From positions 3,636,475 through 3,700,474 of the forward strand of contig NZ_CP084028.1 of assembly GCF_020181595.1 (NCBI RefSeq): a stretch of DNA of 64,000 nucleotides, read 5' to 3'. The notes under the pieces are model-generated. The model had not been told where the DNA came from. It was given only the letters and a program-made list of their open reading frames with translations, and searched no databases. Every line of letters begins with the position of its first letter. The stretch's first letter is position 1. The position numbers were made by a program, and so were the translations under genes. Shown piece by piece: positions 25,040-36,292 of the stretch. Source of the DNA: [Mycobacterium] vasticus (GTDB taxonomy: Bacteria; Actinomycetota; Actinomycetes; Mycobacteriales; Mycobacteriaceae).

Positions 25040-27052
25040 GGCGCCGCCGACCAGTTTCACCACCCGGTTGTTGCCCCGGTCTGCGACATAGAGCGTGTCG
25101 CCCGAACCGACCACGACCTGCAGCGGGGTGTTCAGGCCGGTGAACGGCATCTTCGTCTGGGTGTTGGCCCCGGCGGCCAGCTTCAGCACGGTGTGACTGT
25201 CGTGGTTGGTGACGTAGACGTTGCCGGCGGAGTCGACGGTGACGCCCCACGGGGCATCGAGACCGGTGAACGGGAGCACGCTCTGGGTGTTGGATCCGGC
25301 GGCCAGCCGCACCACCCGATCGTTGTCGGTGTCGGTGACGTAGACGTTGCCGGCGGAGTCGACAGCCACGTCGTCGGGGTTGTGCAGACCGGCGAACGGC
25401 AGCACCACCTGGGTGTCGGCCCCGGCCGGCAACTTGACCACCCGGTTGTTGCCCCGGTCGGCGACGTAGATGCTGCCGGCGTTGTCCACCACGAGGCCTT
25501 CCGGATAGTTCAGCCCGGTGAACGGCAGCTCGGACTGGGCGTGGGAATCCGGGTCGAGCTTCACCACCCGATTGTTGAAATCGGTGACGTACACCGCCCC
25601 GGCCCGATCGACGGCTACCCCTTGCGGCTCGTAGAGTCCGGTGAACGGCAGCATCACCGGGGTGTTCGATCCCGGTTCCAGCTTCACCACCCGGCCGTAC
25701 ATGCTCTGGTTGGTGACGTAGACGTTTCCGCTGCCGTCCAGCGCCAACCCGCCCGGCGAGAGCCGGAAGCTCAGGCCGTCCATCGGCAGCACGCTCTGCC
25801 CGTTCGCCGACGCCGACGCCGACGCCCCGGGAGACGTATCCGAGCGGTGGGTGATCACGTAGCCGCCCGCCCCGACCGCGACCAGCAGTGCAGCGGCTGC
25901 CGCGGCCGGCACCAGCCAGCGGCGATCGCCGCGGTTCTTTGTCGCGGCGGCGAATTCCGGCGCGGCAGGCGAGGACTGCTGCGGCGGGTGGTCCCGCCAA
26001 CCGGTGATGGCGGGCCGCATCTGGGTCTGCTCGTGCGGCTGGTCGTAGGAGTTCGGTTCGTAGGCGCGCTGTACGTAGCCGACCGGCTCCTGCCGGTATC
26101 CGTTGGCGGGAGAGCTCCCGCCGCCGCCGCTGGCGGCGGCGCCGACGGCGCTGGCCATCCGGGTGGCCACCCCACCCTGCTCCACGATCATCGCGGCCTG
26201 ATGCTGTTCTGCGGTGGTCAGCGCATCGTGTGCGGCACGGGCCAGCTCACCGGCGCTGCTGTATCGCTCCCGCGGGTTCTTCGCCATCCCTCGGGCGATC
26301 ACCTGGTCCAGTGCGTGCGGTACGTGGCCCGGCCGTAGCTGACTGGGCCGCGGGGCGGGCTCCATCAGATGCGAGGCGATCAGTCGTTCGATGGTCTCGG
26401 TCCGATACGGCGGCTGGCCGCTCAGACACTCGCTCAGCACACAGGCCAGCGAATAGATGTCGGCGCGGTAGTCGACCTCGCCCCCACGGAACCGCTCCGG
26501 GGCCATGTAGTTGTAGGTGCCCAGCGCCATTCCGGTCTGGGTCAGGCCGGGATCTGCCGCGGCGCGGGCAATGCCGAAGTCGACCAGGTAGGCGAAATCA
26601 CCCCGGGTGAGCAGGATGTTCGCCGGCTTGATGTCGCGATGGGTGATACCTCCGGCGTGCGCCGCGTCCAGGGCGGCGGCCACCTGTTCGACCACCGCCA
26701 CCGCTCGGGCCGGGGCCAGCGGGCCGAAACGCTGCAACTCCATGCCCAGGTCGTCGCCGTCGATCAGCCGCATCTCGACGAACATCTGACCGTCGATCTC
26801 GCCGTAGTCGTGGATGGGCACCACATGCGGCTCGGTGAGCCGGCCCGCCGCGTCGGCCTCGCGCTGCATCCGGATCCGGAATGCCGGATTGCCCGACAGC
26901 ACGGGAGTGATCAGTTTCAGTGCAACCGATCGGTGCTTGCGGGTGTCCTCGGCCTCATAGACCTCACCCATGCCGCCTCGCCCCAGCAGCCGAAGCAACC
27001 GGTAAGGACCGAATTGGGAACCCACCCGCGAAGCAGATCCGCTATCGTTCAC
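25025..27052 (-). CDS. pknD: Serine/threonine protein kinase PknD with NHL beta-propeller
   Basis: Transmembrane sensor kinase of 675 residues. The kinase domain (1-275) has the glycine loop LGRGGMGEVYEAED, catalytic Lys in VALKLI, HRDIKPANILL, and DFGIA. A juxtamembrane linker is rich in Ser/Pro/Gln. One membrane span (LVPAAAAAALLVAVGAGGYVI) lies near 380-400. The extracellular part is built of about six NHL repeats, each with a GxVYVTDxxNxRVVKL-like unit, forming a beta-propeller. M. tuberculosis PknD lies at its phosphate transporter cluster too, and the kinase is thought to react to phosphate or osmotic signals. It is transcribed from a PHO-box region at 27102 or by read-through from pstS. 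Confidence 0.95.
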   Translation of the reverse strand: MNDSGSASRVGSQFGPYRLLRLLGRGGMGEVYEAEDTRKHRSVALKLITPVLSGNPAFRIRMQREADAAGRLTEPHVVPIHDYGEIDGQMFVEMRLIDGDDLGMELQRFGPLAPARAVAVVEQVAAALDAAHAGGITHRDIKPANILLTRGDFAYLVDFGIARAAADPGLTQTGMALGTYNYMAPERFRGGEVDYRADIYSLACVLSECLSGQPPYRTETIERLIASHLMEPAPRPSQLRPGHVPHALDQVIARGMAKNPRERYSSAGELARAAHDALTTAEQHQAAMIVEQGGVATRMASAVGAAASGGGGSSPANGYRQEPVGYVQRAYEPNSYDQPHEQTQMRPAITGWRDHPPQQSSPAAPEFAAATKNRGDRRWLVPAAAAAALLVAVGAGGYVITHRSDTSPGASASASANGQSVLPMDGLSFRLSPGGLALDGSGNVYVTNQSMYGRVVKLEPGSNTPVMLPFTGLYEPQGVAVDRAGAVYVTDFNNRVVKLDPDSHAQSELPFTGLNYPEGLVVDNAGSIYVADRGNNRVVKLPAGADTQVVLPFAGLHNPDDVAVDSAGNVYVTDTDNDRVVRLAAGSNTQSVLPFTGLDAPWGVTVDSAGNVYVTNHDSHTVLKLAAGANTQTKMPFTGLNTPLQVVVGSGDTLYVADRGNNRVVKLVGGAEPRG

Positions 27053-27101
27053 GATGCTCCATTCACCCGGTCACGATTGGCATCAAGCAATCAACTGTTG
27101 C

Positions 27102-27130
27102 GGTGAACAGAAGATTAACCAAAGGTTACC
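27102..27130 (-). promoter_or_regulatory. PHO box between pstS and pknD
   Basis: On the minus strand GGTAACC, GTTAATC and GTTCACC end at 27124, 27113 and 27102, exactly 11 bp apart. Only the last is a perfect unit. The same GTAACCTTTG...GTTCACCGC wording occurs in the 21876 box. It lies 50 nt above the pknD ATG at 27052, placing the kinase under phosphate control. Confidence 0.55.
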
Positions 27131-27161
27131 AGCGAAAAGTGATCGCCGCAGATCTCGGCGA

Positions 27162-28268
27162 TCAGGAAACTGCGTCGACGGCCGTCTTCAATTTCGAAGT
27201 GAATTCCGGCGGCAGCGGAATATAGCCGTACTGGTCCAGATCCTGCTGTCCGTCGCCGATCGCCGCTTGCATAAACGCCTTGACCGCTTGCGCCGTCGCC
27301 GAGTCGGGGTATTGCGAGCAGACGATCTCGTAGGTCACCAGCACGATCGGGTAGGCACCTGCCACGGTCGGCTTGTAGAACGAGGAGGTGTCCACCACCA
27401 GATCGTTCCCGGCCCCGCTGAACTTGGCTCCGGCGATGGTCTTGTCCACCGAGTCGACAGAGATGGTCACCGGTTGCGGGCCGGCAGAGGTGATTATCTG
27501 GGCCATGTTGAGCTCGCGCCCCACCGCATAGGACCACTCGTTGTAGGTGATCGACCCCTCGGTGTTTCGCAACATCGCCGAGGTGCCGTCGTTGCCTGCC
27601 GCTCCGACACCGGTGCCGCCGTTGAAAGCCTTGCCCACACCGCGGCCCCAGGCGCCGTCGGAGGCGACGTCGAGGTACTTCTGAAAGTTGTCGGTGGTTC
27701 CGGAGTCATCGCTGCGGAACACCACGTGAATGGGCTCGGCGGGCAACGCCGCGTCCTTGTTGAGAGCTTTCAGCGCGGGGTCATCCCACTTGGTGATGGT
27801 GCCGTTGAAGATCTTGGCCAACGTGGGCCCGTCCAGATCGAGTTCGTTGACGCCGCCGATGTTGTAGGTCACCGCGATCGGACCGAAGACCGTCGGCAGG
27901 TGCCAGGGCGTCGAGCCGCATCGCGCCGCCACCCGCTGCGGCTCACCGTTCGACGGGTCAAGCGGAGAGTCCGACCCAGCCAAATCGGTTTGCCCACCGG
28001 AGAATTCAGCGATACCGTTGCCGGATCCGTTGGCCCGATAGTCCAGGGTGTAGTCCGGGCAGGCCCGGATGTAGGCGTAGACGAACTGTTCGATCGCATG
28101 CGCCTGGGCCGTCGAACCGCTCGCGGTCAGCTTCTGCTTGCCGCCGCACGCCACCGCTGAGGAGCCCGAACCCGAGGCCGACGACGACTGCCCGCCACCG
28201 CAGGCCACGACCGTGAGCACTACGGCCGCCAACAGGCTCGAGACGATACCGAATCGGTTGATCTTCAC
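27162..28268 (-). CDS. pstS: Phosphate-binding lipoprotein PstS (PstS2 position)
   Basis: Phosphate receptor of 368 residues. The lipoprotein signal ends in TVVAC (acylated Cys near 23), followed by a Ser/Gly-rich linker. Family segments [25 protein letters not shown] and [11 protein letters not shown] are present. By place (next to pknD) it corresponds to pstS2. Its sequence is nearer to the copy at 22022 than to that at 31952. It follows pstB by 55 nt in the reverse operon. The three receptors could differ in affinity or surface role. Confidence 0.92.
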   Translation of the reverse strand: MKINRFGIVSSLLAAVVLTVVACGGGQSSSASGSGSSAVACGGKQKLTASGSTAQAHAIEQFVYAYIRACPDYTLDYRANGSGNGIAEFSGGQTDLAGSDSPLDPSNGEPQRVAARCGSTPWHLPTVFGPIAVTYNIGGVNELDLDGPTLAKIFNGTITKWDDPALKALNKDAALPAEPIHVVFRSDDSGTTDNFQKYLDVASDGAWGRGVGKAFNGGTGVGAAGNDGTSAMLRNTEGSITYNEWSYAVGRELNMAQIITSAGPQPVTISVDSVDKTIAGAKFSGAGNDLVVDTSSFYKPTVAGAYPIVLVTYEIVCSQYPDSATAQAVKAFMQAAIGDGQQDLDQYGYIPLPPEFTSKLKTAVDAVS

Positions 28269-28323
28269 GACGCTCCTCGGCGGTCAGCGTGACAACCACA
28301 ACGTAGCCGGACCCGGTAATAAG

Positions 28324-29100
28324 TCAGCCAAAGCGGCCCGAGATGTAGTCCTCGGTTTCCTTAAGTCTCGGATTAGAGAAAATCTTCTCGGTGTCGTCGA
28401 TCTCGACCAACCGGCCGGGTTTGCCGACCGCCTCCAGGTTGAAGAACGCGGTCTGGTCACTCACCCGCGCCGCCTGCTGCATGTTGTGGGTGACGATCAC
28501 GATGGTGTACTCCTGCTTGAGTTGGGAGATCAGCTCTTCGATGGCCATCGTCGAGATGGGATCCAACGCCGAGCAGGGCTCGTCCATCAACAGCACATCC
28601 GGCTGCACCGCGATGGCCCGGGCGATGCACAGTCGCTGCTGTTGGCCGCCCGAGAGCCCACCACCGGGCTTGTCGAGACGGTCCTTGACCTCGTTCCACA
28701 GGTTCGCCCCGCGCAGCGACTGCTCGGCGGTCTCGTCGAGCAGCTTGCGGTTGCGCACCCCTTGCAGGGTCAGACCGGCGACCACGTTGTCGCGAATCGA
28801 CATGGTGGGAAACGGGTTTGGTCGCTGGAACACCATCCCGATCGCCTTGCGCACCCCCACCGGGTCGATGCCGGGTTGGTAGATGCACTCGCCGTCGAGC
28901 AGCACCGAACCCTCAACCCGTGCCCCCGGGATGACCTCGTGCATCCGGTTGAGGGTGCGCAACACGGTCGACTTGCCGCAGCCCGACGGCCCGATGAATG
29001 CGGTCACGCTGCGCGGCGCGACCGACAACGTCACATCGGCAACCGCGTGAAACGCCCCGTAGTAGATGTTGACGTCGCTCAGGTCCAAACTTTTGGCCAC
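28324..29100 (-). CDS. pstB: Phosphate ABC transporter ATPase PstB, copy 2
   Basis: ATP-binding subunit of the Pst transporter, 258 residues. Walker [10 protein letters not shown] lies near residue 38, the signature [14 protein letters not shown] near 150, Walker [14 protein letters not shown] near 170, and the switch His in IVTHNM near 205. The GTG at 29100 follows GAGGAG; an open frame to 29172 lacks support. It is a tandem paralog of the gene at 29226, with long near-identical stretches, so one is a recent duplicate or the two are homogenised by gene conversion. Confidence 0.92.
   Translation of the reverse strand: MAKSLDLSDVNIYYGAFHAVADVTLSVAPRSVTAFIGPSGCGKSTVLRTLNRMHEVIPGARVEGSVLLDGECIYQPGIDPVGVRKAIGMVFQRPNPFPTMSIRDNVVAGLTLQGVRNRKLLDETAEQSLRGANLWNEVKDRLDKPGGGLSGGQQQRLCIARAIAVQPDVLLMDEPCSALDPISTMAIEELISQLKQEYTIVIVTHNMQQAARVSDQTAFFNLEAVGKPGRLVEIDDTEKIFSNPRLKETEDYISGRFG
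28439..28718 (-). repeat. Near-identical segment shared by the two pstB genes (copy 2)
   Basis: About 280 bp match the segment at 29341-29620 with only a handful of differences, whereas the codons for residues about 125-135 just upstream differ much more. The offset is 902 bp, the spacing of the two genes. The identity is higher than amino-acid selection requires, since silent sites also agree. Confidence 0.7.
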
Positions 29101-29225
29101 CGGCAGCCATCTCCTCACTCGACTAACGCAACGATCTGCGCGCCAGCCTAGCCACGATCTCGAGTCCTGCAATGTGGAGGAAAGTCTGGACCCGGCCGAG
29201 GTGCGCCCCGAGGCGCCGCGCAGAC

Positions 29226-30002
29226 CTAGCCGAAGCGGCCGGAGATGTAGTCCTCGGTTTCCTTGCGGGTGGGGTTGGAGAAGATCTTCTCGGTGCCGTC
29301 GATCTCGATCAGCCGGCCCGGCTTACCGACGTCGGCGAGGTTGAAGAACGCGGTCTGATCACTCACCCGCGCCGCCTGCTGCATGTTGTGGGTGACGATC
29401 ACGATGGTGTACTCCTGCTTGAGCTGGGAGATCAGCTCTTCGATGGCCATCGTCGAGATGGGATCCAACGCCGAGCAGGGCTCGTCCATCAACAGCACAT
29501 CCGGCTGCACCGCGATAGCCCGGGCGATGCACAGTCGCTGCTGCTGGCCGCCCGAGAGCCCACCACCGGGCTTGTCGAGGCGATCCTTGACCTCGTTCCA
29601 CAGGTTCGCCCCGCGCAACGAGAACTCGGCCGTCTCGTCCAGGGTCCGTTTGTTGCGGATTCCCTGCAGCTTCAGACCGGCCACCACGTTGTCGCGAATC
29701 GACATGGTGGGGAAGGGATTCGGACGCTGAAACACCATCCCGACGGCTTTACGGACGCCCACCGGGTCGATCCCGGGGTGATAGATGTTCTGGCCGTCGA
29801 GCAACACCGACCCTTCGATCCGGGCGCCGGGGGTGATCTCATGCATCCGGTTGAGGGTGCGCAACACGGTCGACTTGCCACATCCCGACGGCCCGATGAA
29901 CGCGGTCACGCTGCGCGGCGCGACCGACAACGTCACATCGGCGACCGCGTGAAACGCCCCGTAATAGATGTTGAGGTCGGTCAGATCCAACCTTTTAGCC
30001 AC
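29226..30002 (-). CDS. pstB: Phosphate ABC transporter ATPase PstB, copy 1
   Basis: ATP-binding subunit of the Pst transporter, 258 residues, with the same Walker [10 protein letters not shown] signature and Walker B motifs as copy 2. The GTG at 30002 follows GAGGAG 7 nt upstream. It comes directly after pstA (24-nt gap) in the usual pstSCAB order, so this is likely the ancestral copy and 28324 the added one. The alternative is that one copy is the phoT of M. tuberculosis, which lies between phoY2 and mshD there. Confidence 0.93.
   Translation of the reverse strand: MAKRLDLTDLNIYYGAFHAVADVTLSVAPRSVTAFIGPSGCGKSTVLRTLNRMHEITPGARIEGSVLLDGQNIYHPGIDPVGVRKAVGMVFQRPNPFPTMSIRDNVVAGLKLQGIRNKRTLDETAEFSLRGANLWNEVKDRLDKPGGGLSGGQQQRLCIARAIAVQPDVLLMDEPCSALDPISTMAIEELISQLKQEYTIVIVTHNMQQAARVSDQTAFFNLADVGKPGRLIEIDGTEKIFSNPTRKETEDYISGRFG
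29341..29620 (-). repeat. Near-identical segment shared by the two pstB genes (copy 1)
   Basis: Partner of 28439-28718. Short further blocks of near identity cover the Walker A region in both genes (about 28950-29055 and 29852-29957). Confidence 0.7.
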
Positions 30003-30025
30003 CGTGCAGCTCTCCTCGGACTCAA

Positions 30026-30940
30026 CTAGAACTTCTTGGGCGCGAACATCCGCGCTCCGAACCTGGCGGCGATGTTGAGGATCGCGATCAGCACGATCAG
30101 CGTCAGCGCGGCGCCCCACAACCGGTCGGTGGGAACCGCACTGGTTCCCGCGCCCGCCGACGTCTGGTCATACATCATTCCCGGCAGCGATCCCATGAAG
30201 CCGTGCAACATGTCGAAGTTCATCGCCTGCGAATAGCCGACCAGGATCAGCAGTGGCGCCGTCTCCCCCATCACGCGGGCCAGCGCCAGCAGAATCCCCG
30301 TGATGATCCCCGACAGCGCGGTCGGGATCACGATGGTCACGATGGTCTTCCATTTCGGTGCGCCCAGTGCGTAACTGGCCTCCCGCAGATCCATCGGGAT
30401 GATCCGCAGCATCTCCTCGGTGGCCCGCACGATCACCGGCACCATCAGCAGCACCAGCGACAACGACACCGCGAAACCGGATCGCTCGAAGCCCAGGGTG
30501 GCCACCCACAATGCGTAGATGAACAACGCCGCCACGATCGAGGGCACGCCGGTCAGGATGTCGACCATGAACGTCGCCACCTTGCCCAGCCGGGTGCCGG
30601 CACCGTATTCGACCAGGTAGATCGCGACGAAAACCCCGAGTGGGATCGACAGCGCTGCACACACCGCGCCCTGCAGCACCGTCCCGACGATCGCGTGGTA
30701 GGCGCCGCCGCCGGACGCGAAAGCCGTCATACCGGCTTGGGAGTGCGACCACCACTCGCTGGAAGCCGCTGTCGCCCAACCGTAATCGATCACCGAGTAC
30801 ATCACCCACACCAGCGGCACCAGCGCTGCGCCCATCGCGAGGGTGACCAGCACGGTGGCGATGTTGTCGGCCGCCCGGCGGCGCAGGCTCACCGCGGCGA
30901 ACGTGCGCTCCTTGAGCGGCCGATCCAGCATGGCGGTCAT
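30026..30940 (-). CDS. pstA: Phosphate ABC transporter permease PstA
   Basis: Membrane subunit of the Pst transporter, 304 residues, about six spans. The coupling loop [27 protein letters not shown] lies near residue 195. The N-terminus has the same MTAxLLDxP/RPLK-type opening as the forward copy at 24093, showing that the two pstCA pairs are paralogs. It overlaps pstC by ATGA and is followed by pstB after 23 nt. Confidence 0.92.
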   Translation of the reverse strand: MTAMLDRPLKERTFAAVSLRRRAADNIATVLVTLAMGAALVPLVWVMYSVIDYGWATAASSEWWSHSQAGMTAFASGGGAYHAIVGTVLQGAVCAALSIPLGVFVAIYLVEYGAGTRLGKVATFMVDILTGVPSIVAALFIYALWVATLGFERSGFAVSLSLVLLMVPVIVRATEEMLRIIPMDLREASYALGAPKWKTIVTIVIPTALSGIITGILLALARVMGETAPLLILVGYSQAMNFDMLHGFMGSLPGMMYDQTSAGAGTSAVPTDRLWGAALTLIVLIAILNIAARFGARMFAPKKF

Positions 30941-31947
30941 CAGTGCGCCTTGGTGGCGATGGCGGCGCGTGCCAGCGCGTTGACGATCAGGGTCAGCACG
31001 AACAGCACCAACCCGGCGGCGATGTAGGCGCCCGCCTTGTACTGGTCGTTGAACTCCGACGCGGTGGCGGCGATCTTGGTGGCGAAGGTCGAACCTCCGT
31101 CGAACAACGACCAGCCGAACGCCTTCTGGGTGGCCCGCAGAATGATCAGCAACGCGACCGTCTCACCGAGCGCGCGCCCCAGCCCGAGCATCGCGGCGCT
31201 GATGTAGCCCGAGCGCCCGAACGGCAGCATCACCATCTTGACCACTTCCCAGCGGGTCGCGCCCAACGCCAGGGCGGCCTCGACCTGGCCCTGCGGCGTC
31301 TGCGCCAGCACCTCGCGGGTGACCGCGGTGATGATCGGCAGGATCATCACCGCCAGCACGATCCCGCCGGTGAAGATGGTTCCGCCGCCGGCCACCGACG
31401 CGTTGCCGGTGGCGAACAGGAAGAATCCGCCGAGGTGGGTGTTGAGCCATTCAGCGGTGCCGCGCAGCTGCGGCGCCAGCACGTAGAGCCCCCAGGCGCC
31501 ATAGATGATCGACGGCACGGCGGCCAGCAGTTCCACCAGGTACGCCAGCGGCCCGACGAACTTTCGCGGAGCGTATTCGGCGAGGAAGATGGCCACTCCC
31601 AAGGCCACCGGCATGGCCAGCAGCAGGGCGAACACCGAGACGAAAACCGTCACCCGCAACAACTCGGCGATGCCGAAATGCATGGCGGAGGTGTCGGTGG
31701 TGATCCAGCTGCCGGCGTAGGTGAAGAAGTTCTCCTTGTTGCGCTGCAGCGCGGGAACGGCACGCAGCAGCAGAAAACCGCCGACGGCGGTGATCAAGAC
31801 GATGGTCAGGACGCCGGAGCCCTCGGCCACCAGACGGAACACCCGGTCAGGCAGGCGATTTCCGGTCGTCGACGGAGTCACCGGCGGCTGGTCTGCCACC
31901 GATGACTCCGACACGTTGGAACCCGGCGACTCGGAGACGCTGGACAC
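30940..31947 (-). CDS. pstC: Phosphate ABC transporter permease PstC
   Basis: Membrane subunit of the Pst transporter, 335 residues, with a Ser-rich cytoplasmic N-terminus of about 35 residues and then six spans. The coupling loop is [27 protein letters not shown] near residue 220. It begins with GTG four nt after the pstS stop and overlaps pstA. By position it corresponds to pstC1. Confidence 0.92.
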   Translation of the reverse strand: MSSVSESPGSNVSESSVADQPPVTPSTTGNRLPDRVFRLVAEGSGVLTIVLITAVGGFLLLRAVPALQRNKENFFTYAGSWITTDTSAMHFGIAELLRVTVFVSVFALLLAMPVALGVAIFLAEYAPRKFVGPLAYLVELLAAVPSIIYGAWGLYVLAPQLRGTAEWLNTHLGGFFLFATGNASVAGGGTIFTGGIVLAVMILPIITAVTREVLAQTPQGQVEAALALGATRWEVVKMVMLPFGRSGYISAAMLGLGRALGETVALLIILRATQKAFGWSLFDGGSTFATKIAATASEFNDQYKAGAYIAAGLVLFVLTLIVNALARAAIATKAH

Positions 31948-31951
31948 CCCC

Positions 31952-33067
31952 CTATTGAATCGCGTCGATCGCAGCGCTCAATCGCCGCTTCAGCTGTTCG
32001 GGCAACCGCACATATCCCGCGGCCGCCAACCCGTCCTGGCCGGTGGTCGACGCCGTCTTGAGGAAGGACTTCACGGCCGCCGACGTGTCGGGTTCATAGC
32101 CCTTGGAGCAGACGATCTCGTACGTCACCAAGACTAGCGGGTAGGCCGCGGCCTGCTTGGTCCCGTACAGCGAGCGCAGGTCCAGACGCATGTCGTTGCT
32201 GTCCTCGGCGACGAACCCGGCCGCCTGGATCGCGACGCCCGCGGACTCGTCGGTCGCGGCGACCACGCCGGCGCCCGAGTCGAGCATGGCCGAGGGCAGC
32301 TCCGCCTTGTCGGCGAAACCCTTCTCGACATAGCCGATCGCGCCCGGGGTGCTCTGCACCGCCTGCGCCACACCGGCGGACTTCTGCGCGCCCTCGCCGA
32401 CACCGCCCTGGAACTCACTGCCCTCGCCCTTGGTCCAGGCGTGCGGCGCGGCGGCGCTGAGGTATTTCTGGAAGTTGTCGGTGGTGCCCGAGGAGTCCGA
32501 CCGGTAGATCGGCGTGATCGCCAGCGCCGGCAGTTCCACACCCGGGTTCAGGGCCACCAGAGCCGGGTCGTCCCAGCTGGTGATGGCGCCGCTGAAGATT
32601 CGGGCCAGCACATCACCGTTGAGCACCAGGTGTTCCACGCCGTTGAGGTGGTAGGCCATGCTGACCGGGCCGAACACCAGCGGCAGGTGCCACGCCGGGT
32701 TCCCGTGGCAGCGCTCGGCCGCCGTGGTGACCTGGGCGTCGCTCAGCGGCGAGTCCGAACCGGCGAAGTCGACGTGGCCGGCGATGAACTGTTCGCGGCC
32801 CGCTCCCGATCCGGTCGGGTTGTAGGACAGATTCTTGCCCGCGCACTGCTTGACCCAGGCCTGGTTGAACACCGCGATCGCGTTCTGCTGGGCAGTCGAC
32901 CCCTCGGCGGTCAGCGTGTTCTTGCCCGCGCACTCCGCGGAAGTCGATGCGCCCCCGGCGGTGCCGGCCGCACTGCCACCGGTGTTGTTGTCGCTGCCGC
33001 AGGCCGTCAGCCCCAGCGCGGTGACCGTGGCCGCAAACAACGCAAGACCCGCCGTCGTGGATTTCAT
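31952..33067 (-). CDS. pstS: Phosphate-binding lipoprotein PstS (PstS1 position)
   Basis: First gene of the reverse phosphate operon, 371 residues. The lipoprotein signal ends in LGLTACGS (acylated Cys near 23). [33 protein letters not shown] and RSDSSGTTDNF give the phosphate site. It is the most diverged of the three receptors and corresponds to pstS1, a major antigen in M. tuberculosis. A perfect PHO box lies 88 nt upstream. The ATG at 33067 is preceded by GTGAGGAACG. Confidence 0.93.
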   Translation of the reverse strand: MKSTTAGLALFAATVTALGLTACGSDNNTGGSAAGTAGGASTSAECAGKNTLTAEGSTAQQNAIAVFNQAWVKQCAGKNLSYNPTGSGAGREQFIAGHVDFAGSDSPLSDAQVTTAAERCHGNPAWHLPLVFGPVSMAYHLNGVEHLVLNGDVLARIFSGAITSWDDPALVALNPGVELPALAITPIYRSDSSGTTDNFQKYLSAAAPHAWTKGEGSEFQGGVGEGAQKSAGVAQAVQSTPGAIGYVEKGFADKAELPSAMLDSGAGVVAATDESAGVAIQAAGFVAEDSNDMRLDLRSLYGTKQAAAYPLVLVTYEIVCSKGYEPDTSAAVKSFLKTASTTGQDGLAAAGYVRLPEQLKRRLSAAIDAIQ

Positions 33068-33154
33068 CGTTCCTCACTTTCTCGCAGCATGTTCGCACCT
33101 GGTTCGAATCCCCACGGAACCTAAACGGCACTCATGGATGGATTGCACCCGGCG

Positions 33155-33172
33155 GGTGAACGCATGGTGAAC
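33155..33172 (-). promoter_or_regulatory. PHO box before the reverse pst operon
   Basis: On the minus strand GTTCACC occurs twice (33172-33166 and 33161-33155) exactly 11 bp apart, the cleanest PHO box in the window. RegX3 is the expected binder. It sits in the 120-bp gap between mshD and pstS. Confidence 0.7.
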
Positions 33173-33187
33173 AAACCCGGCCGTCGC

Positions 33188-34905
<1,718 letters not shown>

Positions 34906-34965
34906 CGAGGCCCTCCAGCGTCCCAGGTGACCTAACGATAGCGTGCGACCTGCCAGAATGACCGG

Positions 34966-35757
34966 GTGCGAAGGGTGTTTATCGGGATATCGGCGGTGAT
35001 CGCGGCTCTGGCAGTCCTTGTCGGCGGAGCGGACTTCGGGACCAGTGTCTATGCCGAATACCAGCTCTCCCAGGCCGTGCGCCGCGACGCCGGCCTCGAT
35101 GCGGACCCGTTCGTGGCGATCCTGGGATTCCCGTTCGCGCCCCAGCTGCGACGCGACCGCTACGACGAGGTGGAGATCAAGGCGCCCGGCGCCGCGCAGC
35201 CGCTGATCGGCAAGGCGCTGCTGGAGGCGACCATGCACTCGGTCGATCTGACCGACGCCACCTGGAAGTTTCGGCCCGGCGCGAAGATCCCGGTCGCCAC
35301 TCTGGAGAGCCGGGTCATCATCGGCAATGTGTACCTGGGCCGCTACCTGGGCATCCGCGACCTGATGGTGGAGGCCCCACCGGTCGAGACCAACGACGCC
35401 ACCGGCGGCACCACCGAGTCCGGGATCTCCGACAGCCACGGCCTGGTGTTCACCGGAACTCCGCAGGGCTATGGCAAGCGGGTCAGCGTATCGGTGGACG
35501 TGTCGATGTCCGGTGCCGACCACCGCACCCTGGAGATCACTCCGACCGGGGTGCTGACCGGTCCCGACACCGCTGACGAGGACGTTCCCGATGCGGAGCG
35601 GGACAAGGTGCTGACCGCGTTCCGCGGCAGCCTGCCTCAGCAGCGGCTGCCGTTCGGGCTGACACCGACCAACTGGGGCGCCCGCGGCTCGGACGTGATC
35701 ATCGAGGGCATCGCCGAGGGAATGACGGTGACGCTGGCGGAGTTCCGCAGTCCATGA
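34966..35757 (+). CDS. lmeA: Mannan chain length control protein LmeA (DUF2993)
   Basis: Exported phospholipid-binding protein of 263 residues needed for full-length mannan in lipomannan and lipoarabinomannan. It has an N-terminal signal or anchor ([18 protein letters not shown]) without a lipobox Cys, followed by a DUF2993 beta-barrel-like domain ([48 protein letters not shown]). The GTG at 34966 has CAGAAT 6 nt upstream and no ribosome site, so a leaderless message is likely. It overlaps thiX. Orthologous to Rv0817c/MSMEG_5785 by sequence and place. Confidence 0.88.
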   Translation: MRRVFIGISAVIAALAVLVGGADFGTSVYAEYQLSQAVRRDAGLDADPFVAILGFPFAPQLRRDRYDEVEIKAPGAAQPLIGKALLEATMHSVDLTDATWKFRPGAKIPVATLESRVIIGNVYLGRYLGIRDLMVEAPPVETNDATGGTTESGISDSHGLVFTGTPQGYGKRVSVSVDVSMSGADHRTLEITPTGVLTGPDTADEDVPDAERDKVLTAFRGSLPQQRLPFGLTPTNWGARGSDVIIEGIAEGMTVTLAEFRSP

Positions 35758-36173
35758 GCTTCGTCGCGATCGGCATCGGTCTGGCACTGGCCTGCCTGGT
35801 CGGCTGGTGCCTGAATCGCCGGGCCGGGGTACTGCGGGCGCTGCCGGCCGGTGCACCCCCGGCCGGTGCGGGCACCGACGCCGAATACCTCGGGCTGGAG
35901 CCCGGACGGCCGACGGTGGTGCATTTCTCCGCCCCGTGGTGCGGACCCTGCGCCGGGCTGCGCCGGGTGGTCGATCAGGTCTGCGCCGAGCTCGGCGACC
36001 TCGCCCACACCGAGATCGACATCGATGACGACCCCGCCACGGCGCGCCGGTTCTCGGTGCTGTCACTGCCCACCACGTTGATCTTCGACGCCGATGGAGC
36101 CCAGCGGTTCCGGGCCGCCGGCGTCCCCACCGCCGCCGATCTGCGCTCTGCACTCAAGCCGCTATTGGCTTGA
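35754..36173 (+). CDS. thiX: Thioredoxin-like membrane-anchored protein ThiX
   Basis: Protein of 139 residues with an N-terminal span ([18 protein letters not shown]) and a thioredoxin domain carrying WCGPC in [16 protein letters not shown] and the cis-Pro in SLPTTLIFD. It overlaps lmeA by ATGA. The position beside the sulfur operon matches Rv0816c. Substrates unknown. Confidence 0.85.
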   Translation: MSFVAIGIGLALACLVGWCLNRRAGVLRALPAGAPPAGAGTDAEYLGLEPGRPTVVHFSAPWCGPCAGLRRVVDQVCAELGDLAHTEIDIDDDPATARRFSVLSLPTTLIFDADGAQRFRAAGVPTAADLRSALKPLLA

Positions 36174-36189
36174 ACCGCCCTTTAGTGGG

Positions 36190-36195
36190 TAGGCT
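36190..36195 (+). promoter_or_regulatory. -10 box of the poly-cysteine leader and sulfur operon
   Basis: TAGGCT ends 7 nt before the GTG at 36203, the leaderless arrangement expected if the leader peptide is translated from the very 5' end of the transcript. Confidence 0.6.
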
Positions 36196-36202
36196 GGGCC
36201 TC

Positions 36203-36292
36203 GTGTTCGCCCGCCTTGAGCTTGTGCTCACCAAGCGCCGCGCAGTTGACCTGTGCCGCACCGCGGGTTGCTGTTGTTGTTGCTGTCGCTGA
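36203..36292 (+). CDS. Leaderless poly-cysteine leader peptide (cysteine-responsive attenuator)
   Basis: A 29-residue reading frame starting with GTG. It reads MFARLELVLTKRRAVDLC and continues to a run of six Cys codons (36269-36286) just before Arg-stop. Mycobacterial poly-cysteine leaderless small ORFs upstream of this same operon (DUF4395-cysA-sseC) are known to stall ribosomes when cysteine is scarce and so raise expression of the downstream genes. The gene context, leaderless box and Cys run all agree. The product itself probably has no function; its translation is the signal. Confidence 0.88.
   Translation: MFARLELVLTKRRAVDLCRTAGCCCCCCR

Noticed and set aside
34906..36153. N-terminal extension of the GlnR frame up to 36153
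   Set aside because: It runs opposite lmeA and thiX and has no similarity; the GlnR fold starts at the TTG at 34905.
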